The position numbers and the translations under genes were made by a program. DNA of 64,000 nucleotides from Burkholderiaceae bacterium (GTDB lineage: Bacteria; Pseudomonadota; Gammaproteobacteria; Burkholderiales; Burkholderiaceae_C), in contig JAIRVR010000003.1 of assembly GCA_031253795.1 (NCBI GenBank), positions 1 through 64,000 on the forward strand, in the 5' to 3' direction. Of this stretch, positions 27,004-36,232 are shown piece by piece. The notes beneath the pieces are model-generated. The model did no database searches, was not told the origin of the DNA, and saw nothing but the letters and a program-made list of their open reading frames with translations. The stretch's first letter is position 1; each line of letters opens with the position of its first letter.

Positions 27004-27951
27004 TCAGGGGGTGGGCTGGCGCTCGGCGGCCAGGCCCTGCTTGCGGTATTCGTCATGGATGCGCTGCTCCCACTGGCGGCGGTCCTGGTAGAACACCACC
27101 TGGTCGCCGCGCTGCGCGACCTGGCGCACGGCATCCGAGCGCGACGCGGCCGCGCAGGCCGCATCCAGGCGGGCCAGGATGGCAGCGGGCACGCCGCGCG
27201 GCACGAACAGGCCGGCAAAGGACTCTTCCTGCACGGCCATGCCCAGCTCCTTGAAGGTGGGCACCTCGGGGAAGGCCGGATGGCGGCGCTCCGAGGCCAC
27301 GGCCAGCAGGCGCAGCTTGCCGGCGCGGATCTGGGGCGCGGCCGAGGCCGCGATGCTGCTCACGAAATCCAGCCGCCCGGCCAGCAACTCCTGGATGGAG
27401 CCCGCATCGCCCTTGTAGGGCACATGGACCAGCTTCAGGTGCTGGTCGCGTTCCAACTGGTCCATGGCCAGGAAGGGTGCCGAGTTCGGCCCCGGCGAGC
27501 CATAGCTGAGCGGGGCCTTGCGCGCCGCCTCCACCAGCTCGCCCACGGTCTTGAACGGGCTGTCGGCGCGCACGCTCACGCCCAGGATGTTTTCGGTCAC
27601 GCCGCACAGGGGCTGCACGCTGTCGGGCCTCAGCTTCAGGCCTTTGACATAGTGCGGCTGTACGGTCAGGGGCGTCATGGGCGTGAAGGCCAGCGTCAGG
27701 CCGTCGGCCGGCGCCTGGGCCAGCACGTTCATGCCGATCACGCCCGAGCCGCCTTCGCGCGAAACCACGACCACCCCCTGGCCCAGTTGCTGATGGAATT
27801 CCTCGGCCAGCGTGCGCGCCATGACATCGGTGGAACTGCCGGCGGCCCAGGGGTTGATGAGGGTCAGCGGCCTCGCGGGAAAGGCCGGCTGCGCGGCGGC
27901 CAGGGAACAGGCCAGGGCCATGAGGGCGGCCGGCCACGAACGGGGAATCAT
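27004..27951 (-). CDS. Bug/TctC-family periplasmic solute-binding protein
   Basis: A 315-residue extracytoplasmic receptor with a signal peptide (cleavage near Ala-Gln around residue 20). Family blocks are PLTLINPWAAGSSTDVMAR, VVVSREGGSGVIGMN and YGSPGPNSAPFLAMD. Bug receptors bind carboxylates, usually for tripartite TctAB-type transporters, but no membrane subunits are nearby, as is usual for orphan Bug genes in Bordetella and Comamonadaceae. It is the first gene of the operon with the cupin. Confidence 0.9.
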   Translation of the reverse strand: MIPRSWPAALMALACSLAAAQPAFPARPLTLINPWAAGSSTDVMARTLAEEFHQQLGQGVVVVSREGGSGVIGMNVLAQAPADGLTLAFTPMTPLTVQPHYVKGLKLRPDSVQPLCGVTENILGVSVRADSPFKTVGELVEAARKAPLSYGSPGPNSAPFLAMDQLERDQHLKLVHVPYKGDAGSIQELLAGRLDFVSSIAASAAPQIRAGKLRLLAVASERRHPAFPEVPTFKELGMAVQEESFAGLFVPRGVPAAILARLDAACAAASRSDAVRQVAQRGDQVVFYQDRRQWEQRIHDEYRKQGLAAERQPTP

Positions 27952-27992
27952 GTGTGTCTCCTTGCCTGGAACAGGTTCTTGTAGGAGTTCGG

Positions 27993-28021
27993 ATGTTAAT
28001 TCAGTCAGTCGACTGAATCAA
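27993..28021 (-). promoter_or_regulatory. promoter of the Bug-cupin operon
   Basis: On the minus strand TTGATT (28021-28016) and TAACAT (27998-27993) are separated by exactly 17 bp. The predicted start is about 27986, 35 nt upstream of the Bug ATG. The spacer is filled by the operator palindrome, so bound repressor would exclude RNA polymerase. Confidence 0.7.
27999..28018. promoter_or_regulatory. palindromic operator for the TetR-family repressor
   Basis: Perfect 8-bp inverted arms ATTCAGTC and GACTGAAT flank the 4-bp centre AGTC. The site lies in the divergent region between the TetR and Bug genes, in the spacer of the Bug promoter. Size, symmetry and place are typical of TetR-family autoregulated divergent operators. 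Confidence 0.75.
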
Positions 28022-28087
28022 TACACCGCCGCGTCTTCTCCGGGACTTGGCCGGCGCGGGGCCTGGCACTGTCTATGATGCCCAGCC

Positions 28088-28771
28088 ATGATCGCCAGCA
28101 CCGATGACGCCCCCGCGGGCGGCCCACGCGCCCAGGCCCGGGAACGCCTGCTCCAGGCCGCCGAGCGTCTGTTCGCCCGCCATGGCTACGCGGGCACGTC
28201 GCTGCGCGCCGTGATGGCCCAGGCCGGCGTGGACACGGGCGCCATCCACTACCACTTCCGCAACAAGCTGGGCCTGCTCAAGGCCTTGTTCGAACAGCGC
28301 GTGACCCCGGTCAACGTCCAGCGCCACGCCCTGCTGGAAGCGCTGGAGCAGCAGTCCCCGCCTGCACCGCTGGAAGACATACTGCGCGCCTTCATCGCGC
28401 CCGCGCTGCGCGCCGCATACAGCGAGGGCGAGGCCGACTTCAACCGCGTCACGGCCCTGTGCTCGGTCGATCCCGAGCAGGAAGTCAGGGAGGTGGTCTT
28501 CGCCGCCTACGATGCTGCGGCCAGGCGCTTCGCCGACCTGCTGCGCCAGGCCCTGCCCGGGCTGTCCGCGCACGACTTCCAGTGGCGGCTGGAATGCATG
28601 TACGGCGCCATGATGTACATACGCTCGGACAATGGCCGCGTCAGCCGCATGCTGGGCGGCGGGCACCGCAGCAATCCGGTCGAACATGTCATCGACGAGC
28701 TGGTGGCCTTCACGGCGGCGGGCTTTCGCGCGGCGGGCTACCGTGCGGCGGGCAGCCCCGTCCCGGGCTGA
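28088..28771 (+). CDS. TetR-family transcriptional regulator
   Basis: A 227-residue repressor-type protein. The helix-turn-helix is at about residues 25-62 (AERLFARHGYAGTSLRAVMAQAGVDTGAIHYHF region), followed by an all-helical ligand domain whose tail resembles the TetR_C_17/CecR type (YGAMMYIRSDNGR). It faces the Bug-cupin operon, with a palindromic operator between them, so it most likely represses that operon and responds to its substrate. It converges on pbpC with a 6-bp gap. Confidence 0.9.
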   Translation: MIASTDDAPAGGPRAQARERLLQAAERLFARHGYAGTSLRAVMAQAGVDTGAIHYHFRNKLGLLKALFEQRVTPVNVQRHALLEALEQQSPPAPLEDILRAFIAPALRAAYSEGEADFNRVTALCSVDPEQEVREVVFAAYDAAARRFADLLRQALPGLSAHDFQWRLECMYGAMMYIRSDNGRVSRMLGGGHRSNPVEHVIDELVAFTAAGFRAAGYRAAGSPVPG

Positions 28772-28777
28772 ACCGGG

Positions 28778-31084
28778 TCAGCGCCCTGTCGCGCGCGAGG
28801 CCACCACACCGGCACCGCGCACCTCGACCTGCACGCTGTCCAGCACCTGGCCTGCGGCATCGATGAGTTCGATCCGGTGGCGTCCTGGCCAGGGCATCCA
28901 GGCCGCAGCCGCGCCGCGGCCTATCTCGCGCGGTGCCCCCGGGGCTGTGCCATGGCCTGCCGCGCCGACCAGGCGCCAGCGCAGGGCGCCGTCCTGCCAG
29001 TCCGTGGCGGCGGCCGTGCCTGCAGGGCGCGCCGTCAGCTGCAGGCGCTGGCGATCGGGAGGAATGTCGGGGTCCAAGGCCAGAATGGTGCCGTCGGCCG
29101 GCCGCGCGATCCGCACCGGCGAGGCTGCGGCCGTGCCACGCAGGGAGGCCGCCGCGGCCACGCCCTGGCGACCTTCCATGGCGAACAGGGCCTGCTGCGT
29201 GCCGGCCATGAACCATTCGCTGCGCGCGCTTTCCAGCGGCAGTCCTGTGGCCGCGTCAGGTCCGAAACGCACGGCCTGCTGCACCACACCGGACGGCGGC
29301 CGGGGCGCACGGCTGACCCGGGCCTGGTGCAAATGCCCCATGATCGCCGCCCAGACCGGGGCCGCGCCGCTGGTCCCGCTGACCGAATGCATGGCGTCGC
29401 CACGCGCATTGCCCACCCACACGCCCACCGTGTAGTGCCGGGACCAGCCCAGGGCCCAGTTGTCGCGCATGTCCTTGCTGGTGCCGGTCTTGACCGCCGT
29501 CCAGAAGCGTGTGGCCAGCACACTGTCGGTGCCGAAGGTCGGCGCGCGCGCCATGTTGTCGGACAGCATGTCCCCCACGATGAAGGCGGCCCGCGCATCC
29601 AGGGCCTGCACGGGTGCGGGCTGCGGCTCCGGGGGCCCGGCCGTCCAGCGCGCCGGCGTCATCTGCCCGCCATTGGCCAGGGCGCGATAGGCATTGGTCA
29701 GCTGCAGCAGGGGCACTTCGGCACTGCCCAGCGCCAGGCTGAAGCCGTAATAGCCGCCGCTTTCGCGCAACGGCAGGCCCAGGCGCTGCAGCTGGGCGAA
29801 AAAGGCATCGGGCGTGACCATGACCAGGGTGCGCACGGCCGGCACGTTCAGCGACGAGGCCAGGGCCGTGCGCGCCGACACCCAGCCCTTGAAGCGCCGG
29901 TCGTAGTTCTGCGGAATGTACAGGCCGCCCTGCGTGGGGATGTGGGCCGACGAATCCTCGATCAGCGAGGCCGCCGTCAGCCGCCGCTCGGCCAGGGCCT
30001 GGGCATAGAGAAAGGGCTTGAGCGTGGAGCCGGGCTGGCGCAGCGCCGTCACGCCATCGACCTCGGCAGCCTGGCTGAGCACGCCGGAGGAGCCGACCCA
30101 GGCCAGCACCTCGCCCGTGGCATTGTCCAATACCACCACGGCGCCATCCTCGACATTGCGGCCCTGCAGCTCGCGCAGATGCTGCTGCAGGGTCTGCACG
30201 GCAAAGCGCTGCAGCGGCGCGCTCAGCGTGGAGCGCACCTGGACCTGTCCCCGGAAACCAGGCTGGGCCAGCAGCCGGCGCGCCAGATGGGGCGCAACGC
30301 CCTCGCTGGCCGACCATTGCCGCCGCTGCAGGGCGCTGGCCGTGAACGATTCCATGGCCGCGCAGTCGCGCGCGGCCGCATCCTCGGGCGCCATGGCCTG
30401 CAGCACGCCACAGGCTCGCCGGCCCACGCGCTCGGGCGAGGCATTCGGCGCACGCACCAGGGCGGCGGCGATCGCCGCCTCGCGCGCGTCCAGGCCATGG
30501 GCGGCCTTGCCGAACAGGCTGCGCGACAAGGCGTCTATGCCCACGATCTCGCCACGGAACGGCACCAGGTTCAGGTAGGCCTCCAGGATCTGGTCCTTGC
30601 GCCAGCGCCGGTCCAGCACCTGGGCCGCCACGGTCTGGCCCAGTTTCTGCACCACACTGCGTCCCCCCGGCCCCTGGCGCCAGTCCCCGTCGAGCAGGCC
30701 GGCCAGCTGCATGGTGATGGTGCTGGCGCCGCGCGTGCGCCGGTTCCAGAGGTTGCCCCAGGCCGCGGCCGATACCGCGGTCCAGTCCACGCCGCTGTGT
30801 TCGTAAAAGCGCTTGTCCTCGCTGAGCACCAGGGCCGTGCGCAGCGCGGGCGACACATCGGCCAGGGCCACCCAGTCGCCGCGGCGCACGCTGGCATCGG
30901 TGCGCTGGCGCTGCAGCACCTCGCCCTCGCGCGAGAGCAGTTCGGTTTCGGAGGAGCGATGGGCCTGCTGCACTTCGGCAAAGCCGGGCAGGGCCAGCGC
31001 CGTGCCGGCCGACGCCAGCGCCAGCAGGGCCAGCGCCGTGGTGCGCAACAGGGGTGACAAGGAAAAGGGCCGCAGTTCGGTCAT
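28778..31084 (-). CDS. pbpC: penicillin-binding protein 1C
   Basis: Bifunctional peptidoglycan synthase. From MTELRPF the protein is 768 residues: a membrane anchor (about 12-32), a GT51 glycosyltransferase domain with EDKRFYEHSGVDW and ASTITMQLAG, and a transpeptidase domain with STLK (nucleophile Ser), SSLN and KTGTS. A PBP1C-specific C-terminal domain follows (about the last 110 residues). In many proteobacteria it pairs with the YfhM alpha-2-macroglobulin, which here lies on the same strand about 9 kb upstream. Confidence 0.94.
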   Translation of the reverse strand: MTELRPFSLSPLLRTTALALLALASAGTALALPGFAEVQQAHRSSETELLSREGEVLQRQRTDASVRRGDWVALADVSPALRTALVLSEDKRFYEHSGVDWTAVSAAAWGNLWNRRTRGASTITMQLAGLLDGDWRQGPGGRSVVQKLGQTVAAQVLDRRWRKDQILEAYLNLVPFRGEIVGIDALSRSLFGKAAHGLDAREAAIAAALVRAPNASPERVGRRACGVLQAMAPEDAAARDCAAMESFTASALQRRQWSASEGVAPHLARRLLAQPGFRGQVQVRSTLSAPLQRFAVQTLQQHLRELQGRNVEDGAVVVLDNATGEVLAWVGSSGVLSQAAEVDGVTALRQPGSTLKPFLYAQALAERRLTAASLIEDSSAHIPTQGGLYIPQNYDRRFKGWVSARTALASSLNVPAVRTLVMVTPDAFFAQLQRLGLPLRESGGYYGFSLALGSAEVPLLQLTNAYRALANGGQMTPARWTAGPPEPQPAPVQALDARAAFIVGDMLSDNMARAPTFGTDSVLATRFWTAVKTGTSKDMRDNWALGWSRHYTVGVWVGNARGDAMHSVSGTSGAAPVWAAIMGHLHQARVSRAPRPPSGVVQQAVRFGPDAATGLPLESARSEWFMAGTQQALFAMEGRQGVAAAASLRGTAAASPVRIARPADGTILALDPDIPPDRQRLQLTARPAGTAAATDWQDGALRWRLVGAAGHGTAPGAPREIGRGAAAAWMPWPGRHRIELIDAAGQVLDSVQVEVRGAGVVASRATGR

Positions 31085-31118
31085 GGACCCGGCATTGTCC
31101 GCCTTTGCGGCGCGGGCA

Positions 31119-31682
31119 TCAGGCCGCCGCGCCACGCACCCCTTTTTTGAGCTTGAAGGCCAGCAGCACCATGAGCACGCCGAAGACCACCGCGTAGGCC
31201 GCCAGCACCCAGAGCATGGCCATCATGCCCGCGCCGGGCTGGGCCAGCACGAAGCCGCCGAAGACCACGGACAGCAGGCCCCCCAGCACCAGCAGCCATT
31301 CGCCCTCGATCTCCTTGCGCAGGCGCACGGCGGCCACGATCTGCAGCACGCCCGTGACCAGGGCCCAGGCACCGATGTACAGCGCCATGACCAGGGCCGT
31401 GATGCCGGGCGCCACGGCTGTCAGCACGCCCACGACGACACCGGCCAGGCCCCACAGCAACAGCACCCTCCAATGGCGCATCTGGTCGCGTCCGCGAATG
31501 GCCGAGTACACGCCCAGCAGGCCGTCGACGAAGGTGAAGGCGCCAAAGGTCAGGATCAGCGCCGTCAGCGACACCACAGGCTGGGCCCAGGTCAGCACGC
31601 CGAAGGCAATGGCCACCAGGCCGCGCAGCAGAAGCACCCACCAGGTGCGATGGAGGATGGTGGACAGGGGATTGAGGCGCAT
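31119..31682 (-). CDS. HdeD-like DUF308 membrane protein
   Basis: A 187-residue protein with six hydrophobic helices in three similar pairs, matching HdeD, an inner-membrane protein linked to acid resistance in E. coli. Landmarks are [15 protein letters not shown] and [16 protein letters not shown]. The start [10 protein letters not shown] is about 30 codons inside a longer open frame that has a hydrophilic, unlike extension. It is 34 bp from the pbpC start on the same strand. Function here is unknown. Confidence 0.85.
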   Translation of the reverse strand: MRLNPLSTILHRTWWVLLLRGLVAIAFGVLTWAQPVVSLTALILTFGAFTFVDGLLGVYSAIRGRDQMRHWRVLLLWGLAGVVVGVLTAVAPGITALVMALYIGAWALVTGVLQIVAAVRLRKEIEGEWLLVLGGLLSVVFGGFVLAQPGAGMMAMLWVLAAYAVVFGVLMVLLAFKLKKGVRGAAA

Positions 31683-31790
31683 GGCGGGGCTCCTTCGGAC
31701 GCGACCCCATGACCTTGGACCAGGCCCGGCGCCCTGTCTGTAGGCGAAGTCCAACAGCCCCGCCACGGGGCGCGGTATGCCTGACCTGGA

Positions 31791-32657
31791 TCAATCCAGG
31801 CGCAGCAGCACAGGCTGGTGGTCGGACAGCTGGGTGTCGCTGTCCACGGCCCAGTGGGCGACATGGCTGCGCAGGCTGTCGCTGACCCAGAAGAAGTCGC
31901 AGGCACCGGGCTCGGGGCCCCACTGGCGGTCGAACAGGCGGAAGGTGGGCGGCTGCGGCTGGTCAGGGTGCAGCAGGCGCCAGCCATCGTGCCACTGCCC
32001 TGCGGCCATGGCGCCCTCCTCGCCCATGGACCACGGGGCGGCCAGCCGGGCGTAGTCGGGCTCGTGGGGCTCGAAATTGAAGTCGCCGCACAGCACGGCG
32101 TGCAGCGTATGGGGCTTGGTCTGCTGGGGCGATCCATCGCTGGCCGGCAGGGGCGGCGCCCCGGCCTGGCCCAGGGCCTCGATCTGCAGCGCACGCAGCG
32201 CCAGGGCCTGGGCCATGCGCTGGCGCTGCGAGAAGTATTCGAGATGGGTGCACATGACGCGCACCGGCCCCAGCCGCGCGTCCATCACCGTCACCACGGT
32301 GCAGCAGCGCGGCATGCTGCGCACGCCGCCATCATGCGGATAGGGCAGGCGATGGTGGGCCACTTGCAGAACCGGCAGGCGCGTGGCGACCAGATTGCCG
32401 AAACGTTGCCGGCCCACGGCCGTGAATTCGTCCACGGCCGCGCCGAAGAAGACCTGCCAGCCGGCAGGCAAAGCCTCGCGGATCTGCGCCACCTGGTCGC
32501 CGGGCGCACCTTCCAGGCCTGGATAGTGGATGGCGATTTCCTGCAGGCACAGCACATCGGCATCGGCCAGGGACAGCGCATGGGCGATCACGCGCCGTGG
32601 GTCCACCAGGCCATCCAGGCCCAGGCACCACTGTGTGTTCCAACTGAGCACCTGCAT
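31791..32657 (-). CDS. endonuclease/exonuclease/phosphatase (EEP) family protein
   Basis: A 288-residue DNase I-like metal-dependent hydrolase. Catalytic motifs are SWNTQW, CLQEIA (Glu), GDFNFEP (Asp/Asn) and the terminal SDHQPV (Asp/His). Targets of this family range from nucleic acids to phospholipids and inositol phosphates, and nothing here is decisive. It lies 12 bp downstream of a VOC-domain gene and at the end of the Ugp-like transporter series, so a role in a phosphodiester substrate pathway is possible but speculative. Confidence 0.85.
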   Translation of the reverse strand: MQVLSWNTQWCLGLDGLVDPRRVIAHALSLADADVLCLQEIAIHYPGLEGAPGDQVAQIREALPAGWQVFFGAAVDEFTAVGRQRFGNLVATRLPVLQVAHHRLPYPHDGGVRSMPRCCTVVTVMDARLGPVRVMCTHLEYFSQRQRMAQALALRALQIEALGQAGAPPLPASDGSPQQTKPHTLHAVLCGDFNFEPHEPDYARLAAPWSMGEEGAMAAGQWHDGWRLLHPDQPQPPTFRLFDRQWGPEPGACDFFWVSDSLRSHVAHWAVDSDTQLSDHQPVLLRLD

Positions 32658-32669
32658 GGCTGCGCCACC

Positions 32670-33059
32670 TCAGCCGGCCAGCGGCTCGCGCAGCTGGAAC
32701 AGATTGCCTTCGGGATCCATGGCGTTGCAGACGCGAAAGCCCGACCCCTGCCAGGACTGCTCCCACAGCTGCCCGCCATGGGCGACGATCAGGGGCCTTA
32801 CCTGGTCGAAACGTGCCACCGTGGCAAAGAACTTGATGGCCACGTTCTCGCGCGGCTGGGGCGGCTCGGTGATGGTGATGTGGCGCGCAATGGCCTCGGG
32901 CACGGCATGCAGCACCATCTGCAGGTCGGGCGACTGCAGCACGATGAGCTCGGACGTATGGTGCTGCATGCGCATGCCCAGCACCTCCATGTAGAACAGC
33001 GCCAGCCTGTCGGGCTGCTTGGCGTAGATGAACAGGCCAGCGGATGCAGGACCGGACAT
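32670..33059 (-). CDS. VOC/glyoxalase-fold protein
   Basis: A 129-residue single vicinal-oxygen-chelate domain (LFIYAKQPDRLALFYMEVLGM at the start, VCNAMDPEGNLFQLREP at the end). The ligand pattern is incomplete compared with glyoxalase I, so it may be a binding or resistance-type protein and not an enzyme. It sits between the transporter permease and the EEP hydrolase genes on the same strand. Confidence 0.82.
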   Translation of the reverse strand: MSGPASAGLFIYAKQPDRLALFYMEVLGMRMQHHTSELIVLQSPDLQMVLHAVPEAIARHITITEPPQPRENVAIKFFATVARFDQVRPLIVAHGGQLWEQSWQGSGFRVCNAMDPEGNLFQLREPLAG

Positions 33060-33102
33060 GGTGTTCCTCGTCGTCGGTGGAGCGGCTACTGTAGCACCGC
33101 CC

Positions 33103-33939
33103 TCATTTGATGCCCGCGCGCATGAAGCTCTGCACGAACTGGCGCTGGAACAGCACGAAGGCCAGCAGCAGCGGGCCCGATGTCATCAGCGTGGCGGCCG
33201 TGATGGTGGACCATTCCACCCCCGACTCCACGCTGGAAAAGACCTGCAGGCCCACCGTCAGCGGGCGGGCCTGCACGCTGTTGGTGACGATCAGCGGCCA
33301 CAGGAAGTTGTTCCAGTGAAAGCTGACCGACACCAGGGCAAAGGCCAGGTAGACGGGCCGTGCCAGCGGGACGTAGACGCGCCACAGGATCTGCAGCGTG
33401 CCCGCGCCTTCCACGCGCGCGGCCTCGTCCAGCTCGCGCGGTATGCCCAGAAAGGTCTGGCGCAGCAGGAAGATGGCGAAGGCCGAGGCGAAATACGGCA
33501 GGCCTATGCCCGGCAGGCTGTCCACGGCGCCCAGGCGCGACAGGCTCTGGTAATTGGCCACCAGCAGGATGTCGGGCATGATCATCAGCTGCACCAGCAC
33601 CAGGGCGAAGGCCAGGCCCTGGCCGCGGAAACGGTAGCGCGCAAAGGCAAAGGCGGCCAGCGTGGCCAGCACCAGCTGGACCGCGAGAATCATGGCCACC
33701 AGCAGCGTGGTGTTGAGAAAGTAGCGCGCAAACGGCGCGGCCTGCCAGGCGCGGCGGAAGTTCTCCAGCGTCCACGGCGCGGACCAGTCCAGCCGTGCCG
33801 AGAACTCGGCCGGATGGAAGGCGGTCCAGAAGGCGTAGGCCAGAGGCAGCACCCACAGCAGGGCCAGCAGCCAGGCGGCCAGGGTGTCCAGCCAGCTGGG
33901 GGCGTACAGCGCCGGTCCCTGCGCAGCGACGGTGTTCAT
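33103..33939 (-). CDS. ABC transporter permease, UgpE/MalG type
   Basis: A 278-residue inner-membrane permease with six hydrophobic helices. The EAA loop that contacts the ATPase is visible in REL-DEAARVEGAGTLQILWRVYVPL. It ends in the basic RQFVQSFMRAGIK expected of CUT1 permeases. The start overlaps the stop of the first permease by 4 bp, so the two subunits are translated together. Confidence 0.9.
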   Translation of the reverse strand: MNTVAAQGPALYAPSWLDTLAAWLLALLWVLPLAYAFWTAFHPAEFSARLDWSAPWTLENFRRAWQAAPFARYFLNTTLLVAMILAVQLVLATLAAFAFARYRFRGQGLAFALVLVQLMIMPDILLVANYQSLSRLGAVDSLPGIGLPYFASAFAIFLLRQTFLGIPRELDEAARVEGAGTLQILWRVYVPLARPVYLAFALVSVSFHWNNFLWPLIVTNSVQARPLTVGLQVFSSVESGVEWSTITAATLMTSGPLLLAFVLFQRQFVQSFMRAGIK

Positions 33940-34832
33940 TGGTAGTGCACCCTTTTGTCGAGCACGAAGAACTGCAGCAGGGCCACGGTGGCCAGCACCA
34001 CGACCAGGACCACGGTGATGGCCGCCGCATGGCCCGTGTCCCAGAACTTGAAGCCCACCTCGTACAGGTGGTACAGCAGCAGGGTGGAAGCGTTGTCCGG
34101 CCCGCCGCGCGTAAGAATGAACAGGTGATCGACCAGGCGGAAGGCGTTGACCACGGCATTGACCAGCACGAACAGCGTGGTGGGCATCAGCAGCGGCCAT
34201 TGCACGCGGCGCAGGAACACCCAGCGCGAGGCACCCTCGATGGCCGCGGCCTCCCGCAGGCTGGGGTTGAGCGTCTGCAGGGCAGCCAGGTAGAAGATCA
34301 TGAAAAAGCCCGCTTCCTTCCACACGGCCACCGCCGTCACGCAGGCCAGGGCCGTGGACGGATCGCCGAGCCAGTTGCGCGCCTGCAGGCCCAGGGCCGC
34401 GCGCACCTGCTCCAGCAGGCCGTACTGGGGGGTGTAGAAGAACAGCCAGATGTTGGCCACGGCGATCATTGGCAGCACCGTGGGCGTGAAAAAGGCCATG
34501 CGCAAAAAGCCGCGGCCCGCCAGCCTCTCGTTGACCCACAGCGCCATGGCCAGTGCCAGGCCCATGGACAGCGGAATGGTGGCGCCCGCAAACCACAGGT
34601 TGTTGCGCACGGCCTGCCAGAACACGGGGTCCTCGGCCATGGCCGCGTAGTTGTCCCAGCCCACCCAGGGGCCGGGCCGGCCGCCACGCGGCGTGGCATG
34701 CAGGCTGTCGATCAGGGTGGCCACGGCCGGCCAGTGCGTGAAGGCCACCAGCAGGACCATGGCCGGCAGCAGCATCAGCCAGGCATGGATGCTGGCGCGC
34801 GCGCCGTGGACCCTGTGCATCGTGTCCCTCAC
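33936..34832 (-). CDS. ABC transporter permease, UgpA/MalF type
   Basis: A 298-residue inner-membrane permease and partner of the next one. Features are an N-terminal anchor (about 15-40), six helices in all, and an EAA loop at SLREAAAIEGASRWVFLRRVQWPLL. An internal Met four codons in (MHRVHGARA) is an alternative start. It lies 9 bp after the solute-binding protein gene. Confidence 0.9.
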   Translation of the reverse strand: MRDTMHRVHGARASIHAWLMLLPAMVLLVAFTHWPAVATLIDSLHATPRGGRPGPWVGWDNYAAMAEDPVFWQAVRNNLWFAGATIPLSMGLALAMALWVNERLAGRGFLRMAFFTPTVLPMIAVANIWLFFYTPQYGLLEQVRAALGLQARNWLGDPSTALACVTAVAVWKEAGFFMIFYLAALQTLNPSLREAAAIEGASRWVFLRRVQWPLLMPTTLFVLVNAVVNAFRLVDHLFILTRGGPDNASTLLLYHLYEVGFKFWDTGHAAAITVVLVVVLATVALLQFFVLDKRVHYQ

Positions 34833-34841
34833 CTCAGGTGC

Positions 34842-36140
34842 TCACTGGTAGCGGCGCAGAATGCGGTCCGCTTCCTTTTGCGCATCCTGCAGGGCCTGGG
34901 CCGATGTCTTGCTGCCGTTGAGAGCGGCCTGCACGGCATCGTTGAGCAGCTTGGTCACGCGCTGGTTTTCATGCGTGGAGAACTCGGCCACCGACACCGG
35001 CAACTGGTCGCGCGCCACCAGGGCCTGGGGGAATTCCTGGCCGTACTTGCGCAGCGCCGACGTCTCGTAGGCCGCGGGCGAAACCGCCACATAGCCGCTG
35101 TCCATGCTCCACTGCGCCGCCAGTGCGGGCTGGGTGATCCACTTCATGAACTGGAAGGCCGCTTCCTGCTGTTCGCGGGAGGCCTTCTTGAAAAGGTAGA
35201 AATTGCCACCGCCCGTCGGCGAGCCCTTGCGCACATGGCCTGCGATCTGGCCCACGCCGAAGTCGAACCTGGCGTTGGCGCGGATGTTGGTCAGATTGCC
35301 CGTGGTGGTGACGATGATGGCGGCCTTCTTCTCCATGAAGTCCTTGGGTGTCGTGCCCCACTCCACCACGCCGGGCGGATGTACGCCTTCCTTGACCAGG
35401 CCCACCCAGAAGTCCAGGGCCTCGATCACCTTGGGATGGTCCAGGGTCACGCGCGTGCCGGCCTCGTTGGCCAGCAGCACATCGTTGGGCGTGGTCAGGG
35501 TCTGCAGCATCCAGTAGGCAAAGCCCGTGGAGGGGATCTGTATGCCGTACTGCACGACCTTGCCGCTGGCGTCCTTCCTGGTCAGCTTTCGTGCCGCCTC
35601 CCTCAGTTCCTTCCAGTCCTGGGGCGCCTTCCGGGGATCCAGGCCCGCTTCCTGGAAGGCCTGCTTGTTGTAGTACATGACCACGGTGGAACGCTGGAAG
35701 GGCACACCCCAGGTCTTGCCGCCCGTCTGGCTGTTGGCCATGAAGCCCGGGTAAAAGCTCTTGAGCCAGGCCTTGTCGGCCTCGGTCTTCACGAAGTCGT
35801 CCAGCGGCGCGATGGCGTCCTCATCGATCAGCGTGAACATGTCGGTGGACAGCAGGACCGAGGTGGCCGGTGGCTGGCCGGCCTTGTGGGCCGTCAGCGC
35901 CTTGACGATGGTCTCCTGGTAGGTGCCCGCATAGATGGGCGTGATGCGGTACTGCGGATGGGCCTTGTTGAACTCGGCCGCATAGCCGTCGATGACCTTG
36001 GTGATCGGACCACCCACGGCCACGGGGTAGTAGAAGGGCACGTCGAGCGGAGCCTGGGCCCGGGCCGGGAGCAGCAGCCCCGTGGCGGCCAGGCCGGTGG
36101 CTGCGGCCAGCAGGGATTTGAGGAAGACATGGCGTTGCAT
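34842..36140 (-). CDS. ABC transporter solute-binding protein, UgpB-like
   Basis: A 432-residue periplasmic protein with a signal peptide (cleavage after ARA near residue 28). It has the family-1 binding fold with PVAVGGPITKVIDGYAAEFNKAHP at the mature N-terminus and FMKWITQPALAAQWSMDSGYVAVSP. The sequence trend and operon resemble UgpB, the glycerol-3-phosphate/glycerophosphodiester receptor, but other CUT1 substrates such as sugars are possible. Confidence 0.85.
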   Translation of the reverse strand: MQRHVFLKSLLAAATGLAATGLLLPARAQAPLDVPFYYPVAVGGPITKVIDGYAAEFNKAHPQYRITPIYAGTYQETIVKALTAHKAGQPPATSVLLSTDMFTLIDEDAIAPLDDFVKTEADKAWLKSFYPGFMANSQTGGKTWGVPFQRSTVVMYYNKQAFQEAGLDPRKAPQDWKELREAARKLTRKDASGKVVQYGIQIPSTGFAYWMLQTLTTPNDVLLANEAGTRVTLDHPKVIEALDFWVGLVKEGVHPPGVVEWGTTPKDFMEKKAAIIVTTTGNLTNIRANARFDFGVGQIAGHVRKGSPTGGGNFYLFKKASREQQEAAFQFMKWITQPALAAQWSMDSGYVAVSPAAYETSALRKYGQEFPQALVARDQLPVSVAEFSTHENQRVTKLLNDAVQAALNGSKTSAQALQDAQKEADRILRRYQ

Positions 36141-36232
36141 GGCGGACTCTCCTGAAAGATGCGCGGTCAGAGGTAAAGCGGGTTGGAAGCGGATGAAAGG
36201 GCAGGCACGGCCGGGGCGGTGCAGTAAGGGAC

